This document shows, one piece after another, positions 11,043 through 20,079 of a stretch of 64,000 nucleotides of DNA. The position numbers and the translations under genes were made by a program. Source of the stretch: Lagierella massiliensis (GTDB lineage: Bacteria; Bacillota; Clostridia; Tissierellales; Peptoniphilaceae); contig JAUNLT010000004.1 of NCBI GenBank assembly GCA_030532135.1, forward strand, positions 62,001 through 126,000. The letters are read 5' to 3'. A model generated the notes under the pieces. It was not told the DNA's origin. It saw nothing but the letters and a program-made list of their open reading frames with translations, and searched no databases. The first letter of the stretch is position 1. Each line of letters begins with the position of its first letter.

Positions 11043-11567
11043 ATGGATAACAAAAAAGAAATTATACTATTCAGTCGTGAACAAATTAAAAACAGAGTGG
11101 AAGAATTGGGTAAGGAAATATCTAGTTATTACAACGGAGAAGAAGTAATTGCAATTCCTGTTTTAAGGGGTGGTTTTGTATTCGCAGCAGATTTAATTAG
11201 AGAATTAAATATCCCTGTAGTTGTAGATTTTGCTATAACCTCATCCTATGAATCTAGAGAGTATTCTAGAGGAGAAGTAAAAATAATTAGCGATATTAGA
11301 GAAGATATCAAAGATAAAAACGTTCTTATAGTTGATGATATTATGGATTCAGGACACACTCTTAAAAACTTAAAGAAACTGTTTGGAGATAGAGATCCAA
11401 AAAGTTTAAAAGTATGTGTATTGTTGGATAAACCAAGTAGAAGACAAGTTGATATTACACCGGATTTTAAAGGATTTGAAATAGATGATTTATTTATAGT
11501 GGGATATGGACTTAATTATGGTAAGAATTATAGAAATATTCCATATATTTTCAGCTGGGAAGAATAA
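11043..11567 (+). CDS. hpt: Hypoxanthine phosphoribosyltransferase
   Basis: A purine salvage enzyme of 174 residues that makes IMP or GMP from hypoxanthine or guanine with PRPP. The PRPP-binding motif VLIVDDIMDSGHTL is near residue 95 and the N-terminal PVLRGGFVFAADLIREL segment is typical. Two in-frame ATGs exist at 11034 and 11043; the second has AAAGGA at better spacing, so it was chosen, but the first would add only three residues. It overlaps or abuts folC and is followed by a methyltransferase gene three bases later. Confidence 0.95.
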   Translation: MDNKKEIILFSREQIKNRVEELGKEISSYYNGEEVIAIPVLRGGFVFAADLIRELNIPVVVDFAITSSYESREYSRGEVKIISDIREDIKDKNVLIVDDIMDSGHTLKNLKKLFGDRDPKSLKVCVLLDKPSRRQVDITPDFKGFEIDDLFIVGYGLNYGKNYRNIPYIFSWEE

Positions 11568-11570
11568 TAG

Positions 11571-12296
11571 ATGTATGAAGATTTTGCAAAAATTTATGAT
11601 AGACTAACATTTGACATTGATTATGAAAACTATCAAGACATAATTAAACAGAACATAAAATTAAAAAAAGGTTCAAATATTTTAGAAATAGGTATTGGAA
11701 CTGGCAATATGACTAAATATTTTATTGACTATGCATACAAATATTTAGGACTAGATCCAAGCTCTAAAATGTTAGAAATTGCATCAAATAAATTAAGTAA
11801 TAATTCAAACTTGACTCTGTTAAATATAGGTATTGAAGAACTTAATTATAGTGAATACTTTGATTTTGCCTTCACTACTTTAGATACAATTAATTATTTG
11901 GATAGTTTAGAATTATTAAAAAAGAGTTTTACAAATGTTTATAATTCTTTAAAAAAAGGAGCTTTCTTTTCATTCGATTTAAATTCTTTAAATAAAATTG
12001 AAAAAGTGTTAGGAAATAACTGCTATATTTACGAATATGAAAATATTTTTTATACCTGGCAAAATTTTTATGATCCAATTTTAAGAAAAGTAAATATGGT
12101 TTTAGATTTTTTTATACAAAATGATGGAAAATATGAGAGAATTACAGAGGAACAGATTCAAACTTATTATTCAGATGAAATAATCAAGAAAATACTAGAA
12201 GATATAGGTTTTAAAAACATAATAGTTAAGGACTTAGATACGGGGCAAGGTGTAAACCAAACAAGTCAAAGGATCCTTATAGTCTCTCAAAAATAA
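11571..12296 (+). CDS. Class I SAM-dependent methyltransferase, substrate unknown
   Basis: A 241-residue protein beginning MYEDFAKIYDRLTFDIDY, the style of the YqeM/small-molecule methyltransferase group. The SAM-binding motif ILEIGIGTGN is near residue 36, followed by YLGLDPSSKML and FAFTTLDTINYL, corresponding to motifs II and IV. The C-terminal lid region ends EEQIQTYYSDEIIKKILEDIGF. It is the last gene of the valS cluster. Nothing in the sequence or context identifies the substrate. Confidence 0.85.
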   Translation: MYEDFAKIYDRLTFDIDYENYQDIIKQNIKLKKGSNILEIGIGTGNMTKYFIDYAYKYLGLDPSSKMLEIASNKLSNNSNLTLLNIGIEELNYSEYFDFAFTTLDTINYLDSLELLKKSFTNVYNSLKKGAFFSFDLNSLNKIEKVLGNNCYIYEYENIFYTWQNFYDPILRKVNMVLDFFIQNDGKYERITEEQIQTYYSDEIIKKILEDIGFKNIIVKDLDTGQGVNQTSQRILIVSQK

Positions 12297-12306
12297 TTTG
12301 CTTTTC

Positions 12307-12335
12307 TTGATATATTATTGTAAATATGATATATT
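12307..12335 (+). promoter_or_regulatory. Candidate promoter of the cold-shock gene
   Basis: TTGATA (12307-12312), 17 bases, then TATATT (12330-12335). It leaves a leader of roughly 50 bases before the cold-shock coding region, ending in TTGGAGGA. Confidence 0.55.
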
Positions 12336-12390
12336 AACAAAGTACAGTAAATAATAATTATTTATTGGTTAATTTTTTTGGAGGAACAAA

Positions 12391-12594
12391 ATGGCAAAAG
12401 GCAAAGTAAAATGGTTTAATGCAACTAAAGGATTTGGATTTATTTCTACAGAAGAAGGCGAAGATGTATTTGTACACTACACTGCTCTTGAAGACAATGG
12501 AGACTTCAGAACATTAGATGAAGGTCAAGAAGTTGAATTTGAAGTAGTAGAAGGAACAAAAGGACCTCAAGCTTCTAATGTAGTTAAATTATAA
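12391..12594 (+). CDS. csp: Cold-shock protein, CspA family
   Basis: A 67-residue single OB-fold nucleic-acid-binding protein. Both RNA-binding motifs are intact, RNP1 as KGFGFI and RNP2 as VFVHYTAL, within the usual [18 protein letters not shown] start. These proteins melt mRNA structure and are among the most abundant in the cell. GGAGGA precedes the ATG. It has its own candidate promoter and a terminator directly after, so it is monocistronic. Confidence 0.97.
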   Translation: MAKGKVKWFNATKGFGFISTEEGEDVFVHYTALEDNGDFRTLDEGQEVEFEVVEGTKGPQASNVVKL

Positions 12595-12620
12595 TATAAA
12601 TTTTTTTAGAAGTAAGACTT

Positions 12621-12644
12621 AGCCCCTATAAAGGGGCTTTTGCA
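12621..12644 (+). terminator. Terminator after the cold-shock gene
   Basis: AGCCCCT ATA AAGGGGCT forms a GC-rich hairpin followed by TTTTGC. It separates the cold-shock gene from hslO. Confidence 0.85.
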
Positions 12645-12670
12645 TTTTATATTGGGAAGGAAGTGAATAC

Positions 12671-13543
12671 ATGTCAGAAATTTATAGATATATGAATGAA
12701 AAGGAAACAATTAGCTTTTTCATAATGAACTCTACAAATCTTGTGGAAGATATGAGAAAAGTGCATGAAACTTCTACTACTGCAACCGCAGCTCTTGGAA
12801 GATTATCTACAATGGCAGCGCTTATGGGCTCTGAGATTAAGAACGAGAATGAAAGGATAATCTTAAAAATTCAAGGAGATGGTCCTGCAGGATTGTTAGT
12901 TTCAGAAATAAATTCTAAAGGCGATGTAAGATCATATATTCAAAATCCTAAAATAGATATACCATCTATAAAAGGTAAAGCAAAACTAGATGTAGGTGGG
13001 TTTGTAGGCCATAATGGAAATTTGGTTGTAACAAGAGATTTAGGATTTGGCGAACCTTATACTGGGCATACAGAACTTGTAAATGGAGAGATAGCAGAAG
13101 ATTTTGCTAAATATTTCTACACGTCAAATCAACTTCCTACGGTAGTTAGCCTTGGAGTTTTAGTAGATGTGGACTATTCGGTTAAATCAGCGGGAGGCCT
13201 ATTTATACAGGCTTTACCAAATCATGACGAAGAAGATTTAGATGAACTTGAAAAGGCCTTGGAGAATTTTCCGAAGATTAGCTCATTATTTATAGATCAT
13301 AAAAATCCAGACGAAGTTATTAATAAATATTTTTCTAAATTTAACCCAAAACTATTAGGTAAAAGCAACAGACAATATAAATGTTCTTGCAATAGGGATA
13401 AAATAGAAAAGTTAATTGTATCTTTAGGAAAAAATGAAGCTTTCGATATTTTACAAGAGCAAGGTAAAATTGAAATTAAATGTAGCTATTGTAATACAAT
13501 GTATGAGTTTACTAAAAGTGAAGTAGAAGACCTTTTTATTTAA
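12671..13543 (+). CDS. hslO: Hsp33 redox-regulated chaperone
   Basis: A 290-residue holdase chaperone activated by oxidative unfolding. The C-terminal zinc switch is intact: CSC near residue 238 and CSYC near 271, the CxC-x(n)-CxxC pattern. The N-terminal domain shows TSTTATAALGRL and the GDGPAGLL and GFVGHNG motifs. GGAAG precedes the ATG. It is flanked by a terminator upstream and a convergent tRNA gene downstream, so it is probably transcribed alone. An anaerobe would use it against transient oxygen exposure. Confidence 0.97.
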   Translation: MSEIYRYMNEKETISFFIMNSTNLVEDMRKVHETSTTATAALGRLSTMAALMGSEIKNENERIILKIQGDGPAGLLVSEINSKGDVRSYIQNPKIDIPSIKGKAKLDVGGFVGHNGNLVVTRDLGFGEPYTGHTELVNGEIAEDFAKYFYTSNQLPTVVSLGVLVDVDYSVKSAGGLFIQALPNHDEEDLDELEKALENFPKISSLFIDHKNPDEVINKYFSKFNPKLLGKSNRQYKCSCNRDKIEKLIVSLGKNEAFDILQEQGKIEIKCSYCNTMYEFTKSEVEDLFI

Positions 13544-13546
13544 AAA

Positions 13547-13622
13547 TGGCGCACCAGAGAGGATTCGAACCCCCAACAAACGGTTCCGAAGACCGTTGCT
13601 CTATCCATTGAGCTACTGGTGC
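13547..13622 (-). tRNA. tRNA-Arg (anticodon TCG)
   Basis: The minus strand folds into a full cloverleaf: acceptor GCACCAG/CTGGTGC, D arm GCTC...GAGC, anticodon stem ACGGT/ACCGT with loop CTTCGGA, T arm with GGTTCGAATCC, discriminator G and encoded CCA. The anticodon TCG reads CGA. It lies convergent to hslO and divergent from the following membrane-protein gene. Confidence 0.97.
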
Positions 13623-13654
13623 ATACATATAATTCTAACATATTACATTTATAA

Positions 13655-13682
13655 TTACATCATTAATTATTCGTGTTATAAT
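13655..13682 (+). promoter_or_regulatory. Candidate extended -10 promoter
   Basis: TGTTATAAT at 13674-13682 is a perfect extended -10; TTACAT at 13655-13660 is a weak -35. It serves the small membrane-protein gene at 13709. Confidence 0.65.
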
Positions 13683-13708
13683 AGAGCAAATAGAACTAAG
13701 GAGAAATT

Positions 13709-14020
13709 ATGAGATCGATATTAGAAATGATAAATGACAATATGGACAAGGTAATAAAGGTTCCAATGTTTTGTTTTTTTGCCATGCTTATTGTAATTAT
13801 TGTATTTTTTTTCATAAAGAAAGAAGGAATTATAAAGTACTTATTTGGACTACTATTATTGGCGGTTGCTATGATTACATTTATTATAGCGATTACAAAT
13901 CTAACAGATCCTGTTGCCCTTTCAATGTTAGAGTATTTTGTACTTTCATTGGCTAGTGGTATCGTTGCTTTATGCACTGGTTGGTTTTTAGATATATTTT
14001 TTGTAAAAAAGAAACGATAA
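13709..14020 (+). CDS. Small hydrophobic membrane protein, unknown function
   Basis: A 103-residue protein I do not recognise. It has three predicted membrane helices at about residues 18-36, 43-63 and 73-95, with basic residues (FIKK, VKKKR) at the ends. An AAGGAGA site precedes the ATG, and a clear promoter and terminator bracket it, so it is likely a real monocistronic gene. No catalytic or ligand-binding motif is visible. An overlapping antisense frame (13696-13977) is a shadow. Confidence 0.7.
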   Translation: MRSILEMINDNMDKVIKVPMFCFFAMLIVIIVFFFIKKEGIIKYLFGLLLLAVAMITFIIAITNLTDPVALSMLEYFVLSLASGIVALCTGWFLDIFFVKKKR

Positions 14021-14028
14021 AATAAATA

Positions 14029-14062
14029 AAAAAATACGGGTAGTTTTCCTAACCCGTATTTT
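14029..14062. terminator. Bidirectional terminator
   Basis: AATACGGGT and ACCCGTATT arms around an AGTTTTCCTA loop, with A-run on the left and T-run on the right. It can stop both the small membrane-protein gene and the convergent helicase gene, whose stop codon touches the right arm. Confidence 0.85.
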
Positions 14063-15853
14063 TTAATTCTTTATTTCTTTAATGAACTTTGAAGGCTTTA
14101 CTTTTTTATTAGATCTTGTTTTAGGAATTATTAGAGTAAGGTGTTTTCTAGCTCTTGTTATTGCAACATAGAAAAGTCTTCTTTCTTCTTCATCATGAAT
14201 TTCGTTATCGCTGTATGTTGGAAATTCTCCATCTACTAAATCTGTAATTATGACATGATCATATTCTAATCCCTTAGATTGATGTACTGTAGATATAAAA
14301 ATATTAGATTCTGAAATTCCTTTTAAAATTTCTTTTTTGCTTAAAGACTTGATAAATTCTTCAAGTTTAAATATATTTTCAAAATCTTTTGATATATCTA
14401 ATAAAATCTCTTTAATTAAATCAATAGAAATATTTTCATGATGTCTTTTTAAAAAATCAGTATAACCTGTATTAAAAAAAATCTCTTGAATTTGTTCATA
14501 TAATGGAAATTTACTTATTTTATTTAAAGAATTTGAAAACTCAACTAATAAATTCATTTGATATTCAGGGATAGTTGAATCAAATATTATAGTTTTTACA
14601 ATACCAATTGACTTATCAGGGATTAGGCTATTAATATATTTTTTTGTGAGATATAAATTTAATTTATAGTAGATATTTCTAAAAACATCTAAGTTATTTA
14701 AATCTTTGGAAAGTATAATTATATTTTTAAGGTCTAATATTATAGAGTTTAGGATTTCAACTTTAAAATTTAATCTCTTTGTAAACTCAATATTGTTATT
14801 AATAAACGAGTTAATTATCGATATGGCATTGATATTGTTTCTAAATAAAATTCCCACAGTTTCACCACTGGGTAGTTTGTTTATATAATCTAGTATATAT
14901 TTATTTTGAAATTTCAAATTTTTAACTTTAGCAAGGGTTATTGGAAGATTTTGTTCGCTATTTGATTCAACCTTTTTAATGTACCTCTTCTTGTTTTTTT
15001 GAATTAAATAATCGGACATCTTAACTATATCTTTTGAAGATCTGTAATTCACATTTAGATACAGGAGTTTTAAATTGGGATAGATACTTGGTATTTGAAG
15101 TAAATAGTCAGGATTTGCACCCCTAAAAGCATATATGGACTGATCGTCATCTGCTACTATAAATAGATTATTATTTGGCTTAGCTATTACTTCAAGAATT
15201 TTAAATTGCAATAAAGAAGCATCTTGACCTTCATCTAACTGTATATATTTGTACTGTTTTCTTATTAAATTAAGTATTTTATCGTCTGATAATACAATTT
15301 TATAAGCGAAGGTTAACATGTCATCAAAGTCTAGTAAATGATGTTTTTCTTTAAATAAATCATATTCTTTAGAAACTGTTTTAAAGAAAGGATTTTTGTG
15401 ATTGTCATAATCAATTAAGTTGTTTTTAATAAATGAATAGTTAGTAAAAAAGTTATCTATATCTTCTTTTTTTAAATATCTATCAAACTTTTGTGCACAA
15501 ATTCTATTTATAATTTTATATTTATTTAATTCGTTCGAACCCTCTATCAAGTTGAAATGCAACTTATATTCATTAATATACAATCTAATTATACTGTAAC
15601 AGAAAGCGTGAATTGTAGAGAAAACAGGTTTTAAACCACTGTCTAAAATTAAGAATCTATTCTTCATATCTAGTGCTTGAGTTTTAGAAAAAGTTAAATT
15701 TAAAATCTGGTCAGCTTTTATTTTAAAAGTATTATTTAAGTGAATTATTCTATTTAATAATACGGTAGTTTTTCCAGATCCAGGTACAGCAAGTACTAGA
15801 GCAGGACCTTCATTGTGCGAAATAGCAATTTTTTGTTGATTCGAAATTTCCAT
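14063..15853 (-). CDS. UvrD/PcrA-type superfamily 1 helicase, short form
   Basis: A 596-residue ATP-dependent DNA helicase. Motifs in order: Q-type QQKIAISHNEGPAL, Walker A VPGSGKTT (near residue 23), DEGQDAS (motif II, near 207), DDDQSIYAFRG (motif III), LNVNYRSS (IV), STVHQSKGLEYDHVI (V) and FYVAITRARKHL (VI). PcrA/UvrD proteins are usually over 700 residues; this one lacks the long C-terminal tail and part of the 2B domain, so it resembles the compact UvrD-like helicases of clostridia rather than the housekeeping PcrA. AAGGTGAT precedes the start. It stands alone on the minus strand. Confidence 0.88.
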   Translation of the reverse strand: MEISNQQKIAISHNEGPALVLAVPGSGKTTVLLNRIIHLNNTFKIKADQILNLTFSKTQALDMKNRFLILDSGLKPVFSTIHAFCYSIIRLYINEYKLHFNLIEGSNELNKYKIINRICAQKFDRYLKKEDIDNFFTNYSFIKNNLIDYDNHKNPFFKTVSKEYDLFKEKHHLLDFDDMLTFAYKIVLSDDKILNLIRKQYKYIQLDEGQDASLLQFKILEVIAKPNNNLFIVADDDQSIYAFRGANPDYLLQIPSIYPNLKLLYLNVNYRSSKDIVKMSDYLIQKNKKRYIKKVESNSEQNLPITLAKVKNLKFQNKYILDYINKLPSGETVGILFRNNINAISIINSFINNNIEFTKRLNFKVEILNSIILDLKNIIILSKDLNNLDVFRNIYYKLNLYLTKKYINSLIPDKSIGIVKTIIFDSTIPEYQMNLLVEFSNSLNKISKFPLYEQIQEIFFNTGYTDFLKRHHENISIDLIKEILLDISKDFENIFKLEEFIKSLSKKEILKGISESNIFISTVHQSKGLEYDHVIITDLVDGEFPTYSDNEIHDEEERRLFYVAITRARKHLTLIIPKTRSNKKVKPSKFIKEIKN

Positions 15854-16779
15854 ATAATCACCTTAGTTGATTATAACAGATAGTCAAAAAACTTTTTAGA
15901 TAATTAGAGTAAGTTATTATTTCCATAAAAAGATTATTAAATTACATATTCTCTATATACAAAAAAAGTATATTAAACAAATAAAATAGATAAAACCTTT
16001 TAATCCAAAATAAAGTAGTTAAAAATAATAAAAGATATTTAAAAATAAAGAAAATAAGAAGATATGTATGAAATTGAGAAAAGAATTAAACATTTTAAAT
16101 TTAATGAATAAATTTTAAAAGTTACTAAACAACTCTTAGATAAGTAAAGTAGTAAATTAAACGAGCAATCATAGAACATAGTAATTGAAATGTTCGTTTG
16201 TTTAGAATGTGTATACCTATATGAATATGAATAATAAAAAATGGGTTCTAATGTGTGTATGCGTGTGAGTATCATATATAGTGAAATTTGGTAGATTTTT
16301 AAATTTTACTTTTTGCGGGTGCGATTATATATATTGTCAAAAAACAAGTGTTGAAAAATATTACGTTTTGAAAATATTTGACGAAAATTTACTGAAAAAT
16401 TGTAATGATAAATTATGCACAATTGCTGGATATATAGCAATCTTTATACGGAATTAGGAAAAATTAGAAAATAAAAGTATTTTTAGAAAAATTTTTAGGT
16501 AAAAACTAGTAGTAAAACGGATAAAGGCTTACAAATAGCTAGAAATATACGTTAAAAAGTATACGAAAGTATAGTACTATATTCATATGGTGTTATACTT
16601 TAGATTGCCAAGTGTAACCTTGATTATCACCTTGTGGTTGGGTGTCGGCAAAAAAAGCAGAAATACTACAATATTAAGCATTATTATTTAAATTATAGGA
16701 TTTAGGGGAAACTGCTTAATGTGTATTTTACGCTACTTTACATAACTATTAGATTTACAAAAAAGCAATAGGTTTTCTG
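15854..16779. other. Gene-poor stretch with nested inverted repeats
   Basis: About one kilobase, extremely AT-rich, with no reading frame that has a ribosome binding site. Between about 16551 and 16720 several inverted repeats cluster: TATAC-GAAA-GTATA, AAAGTATA with TATACTTT, TTGCC...AACC with GGTT...GGCAA, and AAGCAG with CTGCTT. This could be a structured RNA or a decayed element. The rest shows only short AT repeats. I recognise no known RNA family. Confidence 0.4.
15870..15878 (-). promoter_or_regulatory. Extended -10 element for the helicase
   Basis: On the minus strand this reads TGTTATAAT, a perfect extended -10 placed 17 bases before the helicase start codon. No good -35 is seen, and the resulting leader would be very short. 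Confidence 0.5.
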
Positions 16780-16788
16780 TGGTATAAT
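16780..16788 (+). promoter_or_regulatory. Extended -10 element before the nitroreductase operon
   Basis: TGGTATAAT is an extended -10 with no clear -35. It would give a leader of about 90 bases, which contains a small hairpin (ATCTAA-ATGTTG-TTAGAT, near 16829). Confidence 0.55.
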
Positions 16789-16884
16789 AAGGGTTAATAG
16801 TGGTATATAATCGAATCATCACAAACCATCTAAATGTTGTTAGATACAATATTTAAATGTGTAAAATAAAATTGCGGAGGAATT

Positions 16885-17679
16885 ATGGAATTAAAAGAAT
16901 TTTTAGAAAGCAGGAAATCCTGTAGGGAGTATGAAAATAGAGAATTATCAAGTCAAATTCTATTGAATGTAAGACACTTACTCGATAAAGAAAATAAAAA
17001 ATCATTGGAACACAATGTAGAATTTAAATTATATGGAAAATCAATTTATGACGCACTTAAAGGTGTTGGAGGTTATTCTGGAGTAATGATCAAATCTCCT
17101 AATTATATAACAATGAATTATAAAATTAAGAACAAAGATTCTATTGTTTATGGTGCATATTTTCTAGAGGAAATAGTTGGAGAACTTTCTAAACAAGGAT
17201 TGGGTACTTGTTGGATAACTTTATTTTCTATTGACGACAATTTAAAAAAGAAGACATTTGGTACAGAAGATGAAATCGACTTTATACTTGCTTTTGGATA
17301 TGCTGCAAGTAAATCAGAATTTGAAATTGAAGAGTATTCTTCTAGACATGGAATTGAAGATTTTGTTTATTTTAATGATTTTGATACTAAGGCTACAGTG
17401 GAACAACTATATAGCTATGGTTTAGATGAAATTTTTTACTATATAAAAAATGCACCTTCAGCATATAATAGTCAACCTTGGAGATTTCTAATTAAAGGCG
17501 AAAATATTTATCTATATATAGAAGATTTTCAAGGAGATGCTAATTATACGGATTCTGGAATAGTAATGTATTATTATGTAAAAATGGCAGAACTTTCAAA
17601 TATTGATGCAAAGTGGCATTTAGATAACCCTTTACAAATTGAAACAGATTTTAAATATATCGGGCGTACAAATTTTTAA
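16885..17679 (+). CDS. Nitroreductase-family protein
   Basis: A 264-residue flavin-dependent oxidoreductase-like protein. The N-terminus ESRKSCREYENRELS matches the family's SRRSxRxF region, GLGTCWITLF fits the FMN-site helix, and the second half repeats the theme with NAPSAYNSQPWRF. This two-half layout is that of the putative TM nitroreductase family (PF14512 type). The substrate is unknown. GGAGG precedes the ATG. It heads a run of genes ending with modABC, separated from the TPR gene by seven bases, so it is probably cotranscribed with molybdate uptake. Confidence 0.85.
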   Translation: MELKEFLESRKSCREYENRELSSQILLNVRHLLDKENKKSLEHNVEFKLYGKSIYDALKGVGGYSGVMIKSPNYITMNYKIKNKDSIVYGAYFLEEIVGELSKQGLGTCWITLFSIDDNLKKKTFGTEDEIDFILAFGYAASKSEFEIEEYSSRHGIEDFVYFNDFDTKATVEQLYSYGLDEIFYYIKNAPSAYNSQPWRFLIKGENIYLYIEDFQGDANYTDSGIVMYYYVKMAELSNIDAKWHLDNPLQIETDFKYIGRTNF

Positions 17680-17686
17680 CTTACTT

Positions 17687-18625
17687 ATGAATCCATACAG
17701 AAGAAGTAACAACTATATTAACTTAGCTAATAACTTTTATATTAATGGTGAATATAAAAAATCTATAGATGCTTTAAATAAGGCATTGAAGTTTGAAAAT
17801 ACCGATGAAAAATATATTGAAATATATTTAGATGCATCCCAAATTTATTTTGAACTAAAGCAATACTATTTAGCAATTAAAACTTATAATCGAATTATTT
17901 ATAGATTTGGAGAGGTCTTACAGGCGTACTATGGGATAGGTGTAATGTACGACTTTTTGAATGAATTTAAATTAGCTGAGAAATATTATAAAAAATCAAT
18001 AAAAATAGATGGAAATTTTAGAGAAGGATATTTTTTCTTAGCAGATCTTTATGATAGAAATGGACTTATAGAAGATGCAATAAAGGCTTATAAAAAAACA
18101 GTTGAAAAATTTCCTCTAGATTACATGGCTTATAATAATCTTGGGAGTATTTATGAGATAAAAGGCGAATATAATTTGGCTTTATATAATTTCAAGAAAT
18201 CTGTAGAAATAGAAAAAGATTATTTTAGATCGAATTTTAATTTAGGGATAGCCTATGACAGGTTAAATAGGTATGACGAAGCATTAATTTATTATTATAG
18301 AGCTTTAGATTTAAATCCTAAGTATCAGGATATTTATTTAAATATATCTGCATTATATATTTCAAAGAATCTTTTTTTTGATAGCATAAAAATACTATCA
18401 AAAGGGATATTAGAGTCGGATTCAACTTATAATCTTTATTATAATAGGGCTTGCGTATTTATTAAGTTAAATGAAGTTTCAAAAAGTTTTGAAGATCTTA
18501 AAAAAGCACTAGACGAAAAACCTGATTTAGTTAATTATTTAAAGACAGATGATGACTTTAAAGATTATAGAAATAATAAGGAATTTAAAAATATTTTAAA
18601 GAGGGGTAAAAACAATGAAGATTAA
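17687..18625 (+). CDS. Tetratricopeptide-repeat protein
   Basis: A 312-residue protein made almost entirely of about eight TPR units (for example YKKSIDALNKALKFEN, AEKYYKKSIKIDGN, YDEALIYYYRALDLNP). It has no signal peptide or membrane helix, so it is a cytoplasmic scaffold. An in-frame TTG at 17639 would overlap the nitroreductase; I chose ATG 17687, although neither start has a good ribosome binding site, which suggests coupling to the upstream gene. It overlaps modA by 11 bases. Its partner is unknown. Confidence 0.82.
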   Translation: MNPYRRSNNYINLANNFYINGEYKKSIDALNKALKFENTDEKYIEIYLDASQIYFELKQYYLAIKTYNRIIYRFGEVLQAYYGIGVMYDFLNEFKLAEKYYKKSIKIDGNFREGYFFLADLYDRNGLIEDAIKAYKKTVEKFPLDYMAYNNLGSIYEIKGEYNLALYNFKKSVEIEKDYFRSNFNLGIAYDRLNRYDEALIYYYRALDLNPKYQDIYLNISALYISKNLFFDSIKILSKGILESDSTYNLYYNRACVFIKLNEVSKSFEDLKKALDEKPDLVNYLKTDDDFKDYRNNKEFKNILKRGKNNED

Positions 18626-19412
18626 AAAAATTTTAACACTTGGACTGTTCCTGACTGTAATGGTAGTAGGTGTATCTTGTACAAAAGGAGATAATTCTAA
18701 TGTAGATTCTACTGATGCAAAGGATAATGGAGAAATACTTGTGGGAGCGGCAGCAAGTTTAACAGATGCACTAAATGAAGTTAAGCCTATCTTTGAAGAC
18801 AAGGAAAATTGTGTAGTTAACTTTACTTATGCAGCTAGTGGTACTCTACAAAAGCAAATTGAAGAAGATGGGGGAATTGACGTTTTTATTTCTGCAAGTG
18901 AAGACAAAATGAATAACCTAGTAGAAAAGAATTTAATTGAAGATGATACGTTATTTCCTGTTTTAAAAAATACTTTAGTATTAATAACAAATAAAGAAAG
19001 TGATGATGGTATTACTTTAGATAATTTAACTACAAAAGCGAATAAAATTGCTATTGGACAACCAGATGTTGTTCCAGCGGGTCAATATGCAAAACAGAGT
19101 TTAGAAAATCTAAATATGTGGAATGAAATTCAGGAAAAGTATGTATTTGCAAAAGATGTAAGAGCGGTACTTGCTTATGTTTCAACTGGTGAAAGTGAAG
19201 CGGGATTTGTATACAAGTCAGATGCATCTATTGATGAAAACGTTCAAATAGTAGAAGAATTGAAAGACGACTTACACGATCCAATAGTTTATCCTGGAGC
19301 GGTAGTAAAATCCTCTGAAAATAAAGAATTATCTAAGAAATTTTTAGATTTTCTTAAAGAAGATGAAGCAAAAGAGATACTTACAAAGTATGGATTTAGC
19401 CTAAATGATTAA
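18615..19412 (+). CDS. modA: Molybdate ABC transporter substrate-binding lipoprotein
   Basis: A 265-residue periplasmic-binding-type protein that captures molybdate (or tungstate) outside the membrane. A signal peptide ends in the lipobox VGVSC (Cys near residue 23), then VGAAASLTDALNEV, the classical ModA ligand loop, YAASGTLQKQIEEDGG and DVFISASEDKMN. Further family motifs are KIAIGQPDVVPAGQYA and FVYKSDA. GAGGGG precedes the ATG inside the end of the TPR gene, and the stop overlaps modB. Confidence 0.96.
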   Translation: MKIKKILTLGLFLTVMVVGVSCTKGDNSNVDSTDAKDNGEILVGAAASLTDALNEVKPIFEDKENCVVNFTYAASGTLQKQIEEDGGIDVFISASEDKMNNLVEKNLIEDDTLFPVLKNTLVLITNKESDDGITLDNLTTKANKIAIGQPDVVPAGQYAKQSLENLNMWNEIQEKYVFAKDVRAVLAYVSTGESEAGFVYKSDASIDENVQIVEELKDDLHDPIVYPGAVVKSSENKELSKKFLDFLKEDEAKEILTKYGFSLND

Positions 19413-20079
19413 TGAAGAAATTTTAAGTCCTATATTATTATCTTTAAAAATTGCTTTTATATCAACTTTAATAACACTTATTTTAGGGCTTATATTGGCA
19501 TATGTTTTTACAAAGCACGATTTTTTATTTAAAGATGCACTAGAGGTGATTTTGACTCTTCCAATGACTTTACCACCTACAATTGTGGGTTATATGCTTT
19601 TGCTTTTATTCAGTAGCAGAGGTCCAATTGGTGGAATATTATTAAAATTATTTGGGGTGAAGGTTATCTTCACTTGGGTAGCTGGTTGTATTGCAGCAGT
19701 TGTAGTCTCACTACCGCTAATGTACCAAAGCATAAAATCATCTTTTTTAAGCACTAATCCTATTTATGAAAAAGCAGCTAGAACTTTGGGTAAATCAGAG
19801 CTTGAGATATTTATTAAGATTACAATTCCACTAGCGCTACCCGGCATAATTAGTGGAATAGTATTAAGTTTCTCTAGAGCAATAGGCGAATTTGGAGCAA
19901 CTCTCATGATTGCTGGAAACATTCCAGGAAAAACTGAAACAATACCACTTGCAATTTTTTATGCTGTTGAAAGTAACAATAGACCAAAAGCTAATGTGCT
20001 AATGGCTCTTGTAATAGGATTTAGTTTTATAAATATATATCTTTTGAATAAGTGGTTAAGAAGTAGAAAGGTGAATTGA
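19405..20079 (+). CDS. modB: Molybdate ABC transporter permease
   Basis: A 224-residue permease with five to six membrane helices. The N-terminus SLKIAFISTLITLILGL and the ISTLPMTLPPTIVGY-like segment (TLPMTLPPTIVGYML) are ModB signatures; the EAA loop reads EKAARTLGKSELEIFIKITI-PLALPG, contacting ModC. GEFGATLMIAGNIPG is also diagnostic. It overlaps modA by eight bases and its TGA overlaps the modC start. Confidence 0.96.
   Translation: MINEEILSPILLSLKIAFISTLITLILGLILAYVFTKHDFLFKDALEVILTLPMTLPPTIVGYMLLLLFSSRGPIGGILLKLFGVKVIFTWVAGCIAAVVVSLPLMYQSIKSSFLSTNPIYEKAARTLGKSELEIFIKITIPLALPGIISGIVLSFSRAIGEFGATLMIAGNIPGKTETIPLAIFYAVESNNRPKANVLMALVIGFSFINIYLLNKWLRSRKVN

Noticed and set aside
15535..15545. 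GTTCGAAC palindrome in the helicase gene
   Set aside because: It lies inside coding sequence and lacks the spacing of a LexA box.
16185..16200. LexA-like half-site AATGTTCG
   Set aside because: Only the right half matches the operator; the left half does not form the dyad, and no gene starts close by.
16039..16275. A 78-codon frame on the minus strand in the geneless kilobase
   Set aside because: There is no ribosome binding site before its ATG and the composition (Tyr, Ser, Leu, Ile) is that of AT-rich noise.
16695..16720. Resemblance of AGGGGAAACTGC to group II intron domain V
   Set aside because: Only a few bases match. There is no GAGC-type stem and no reverse transcriptase frame nearby.
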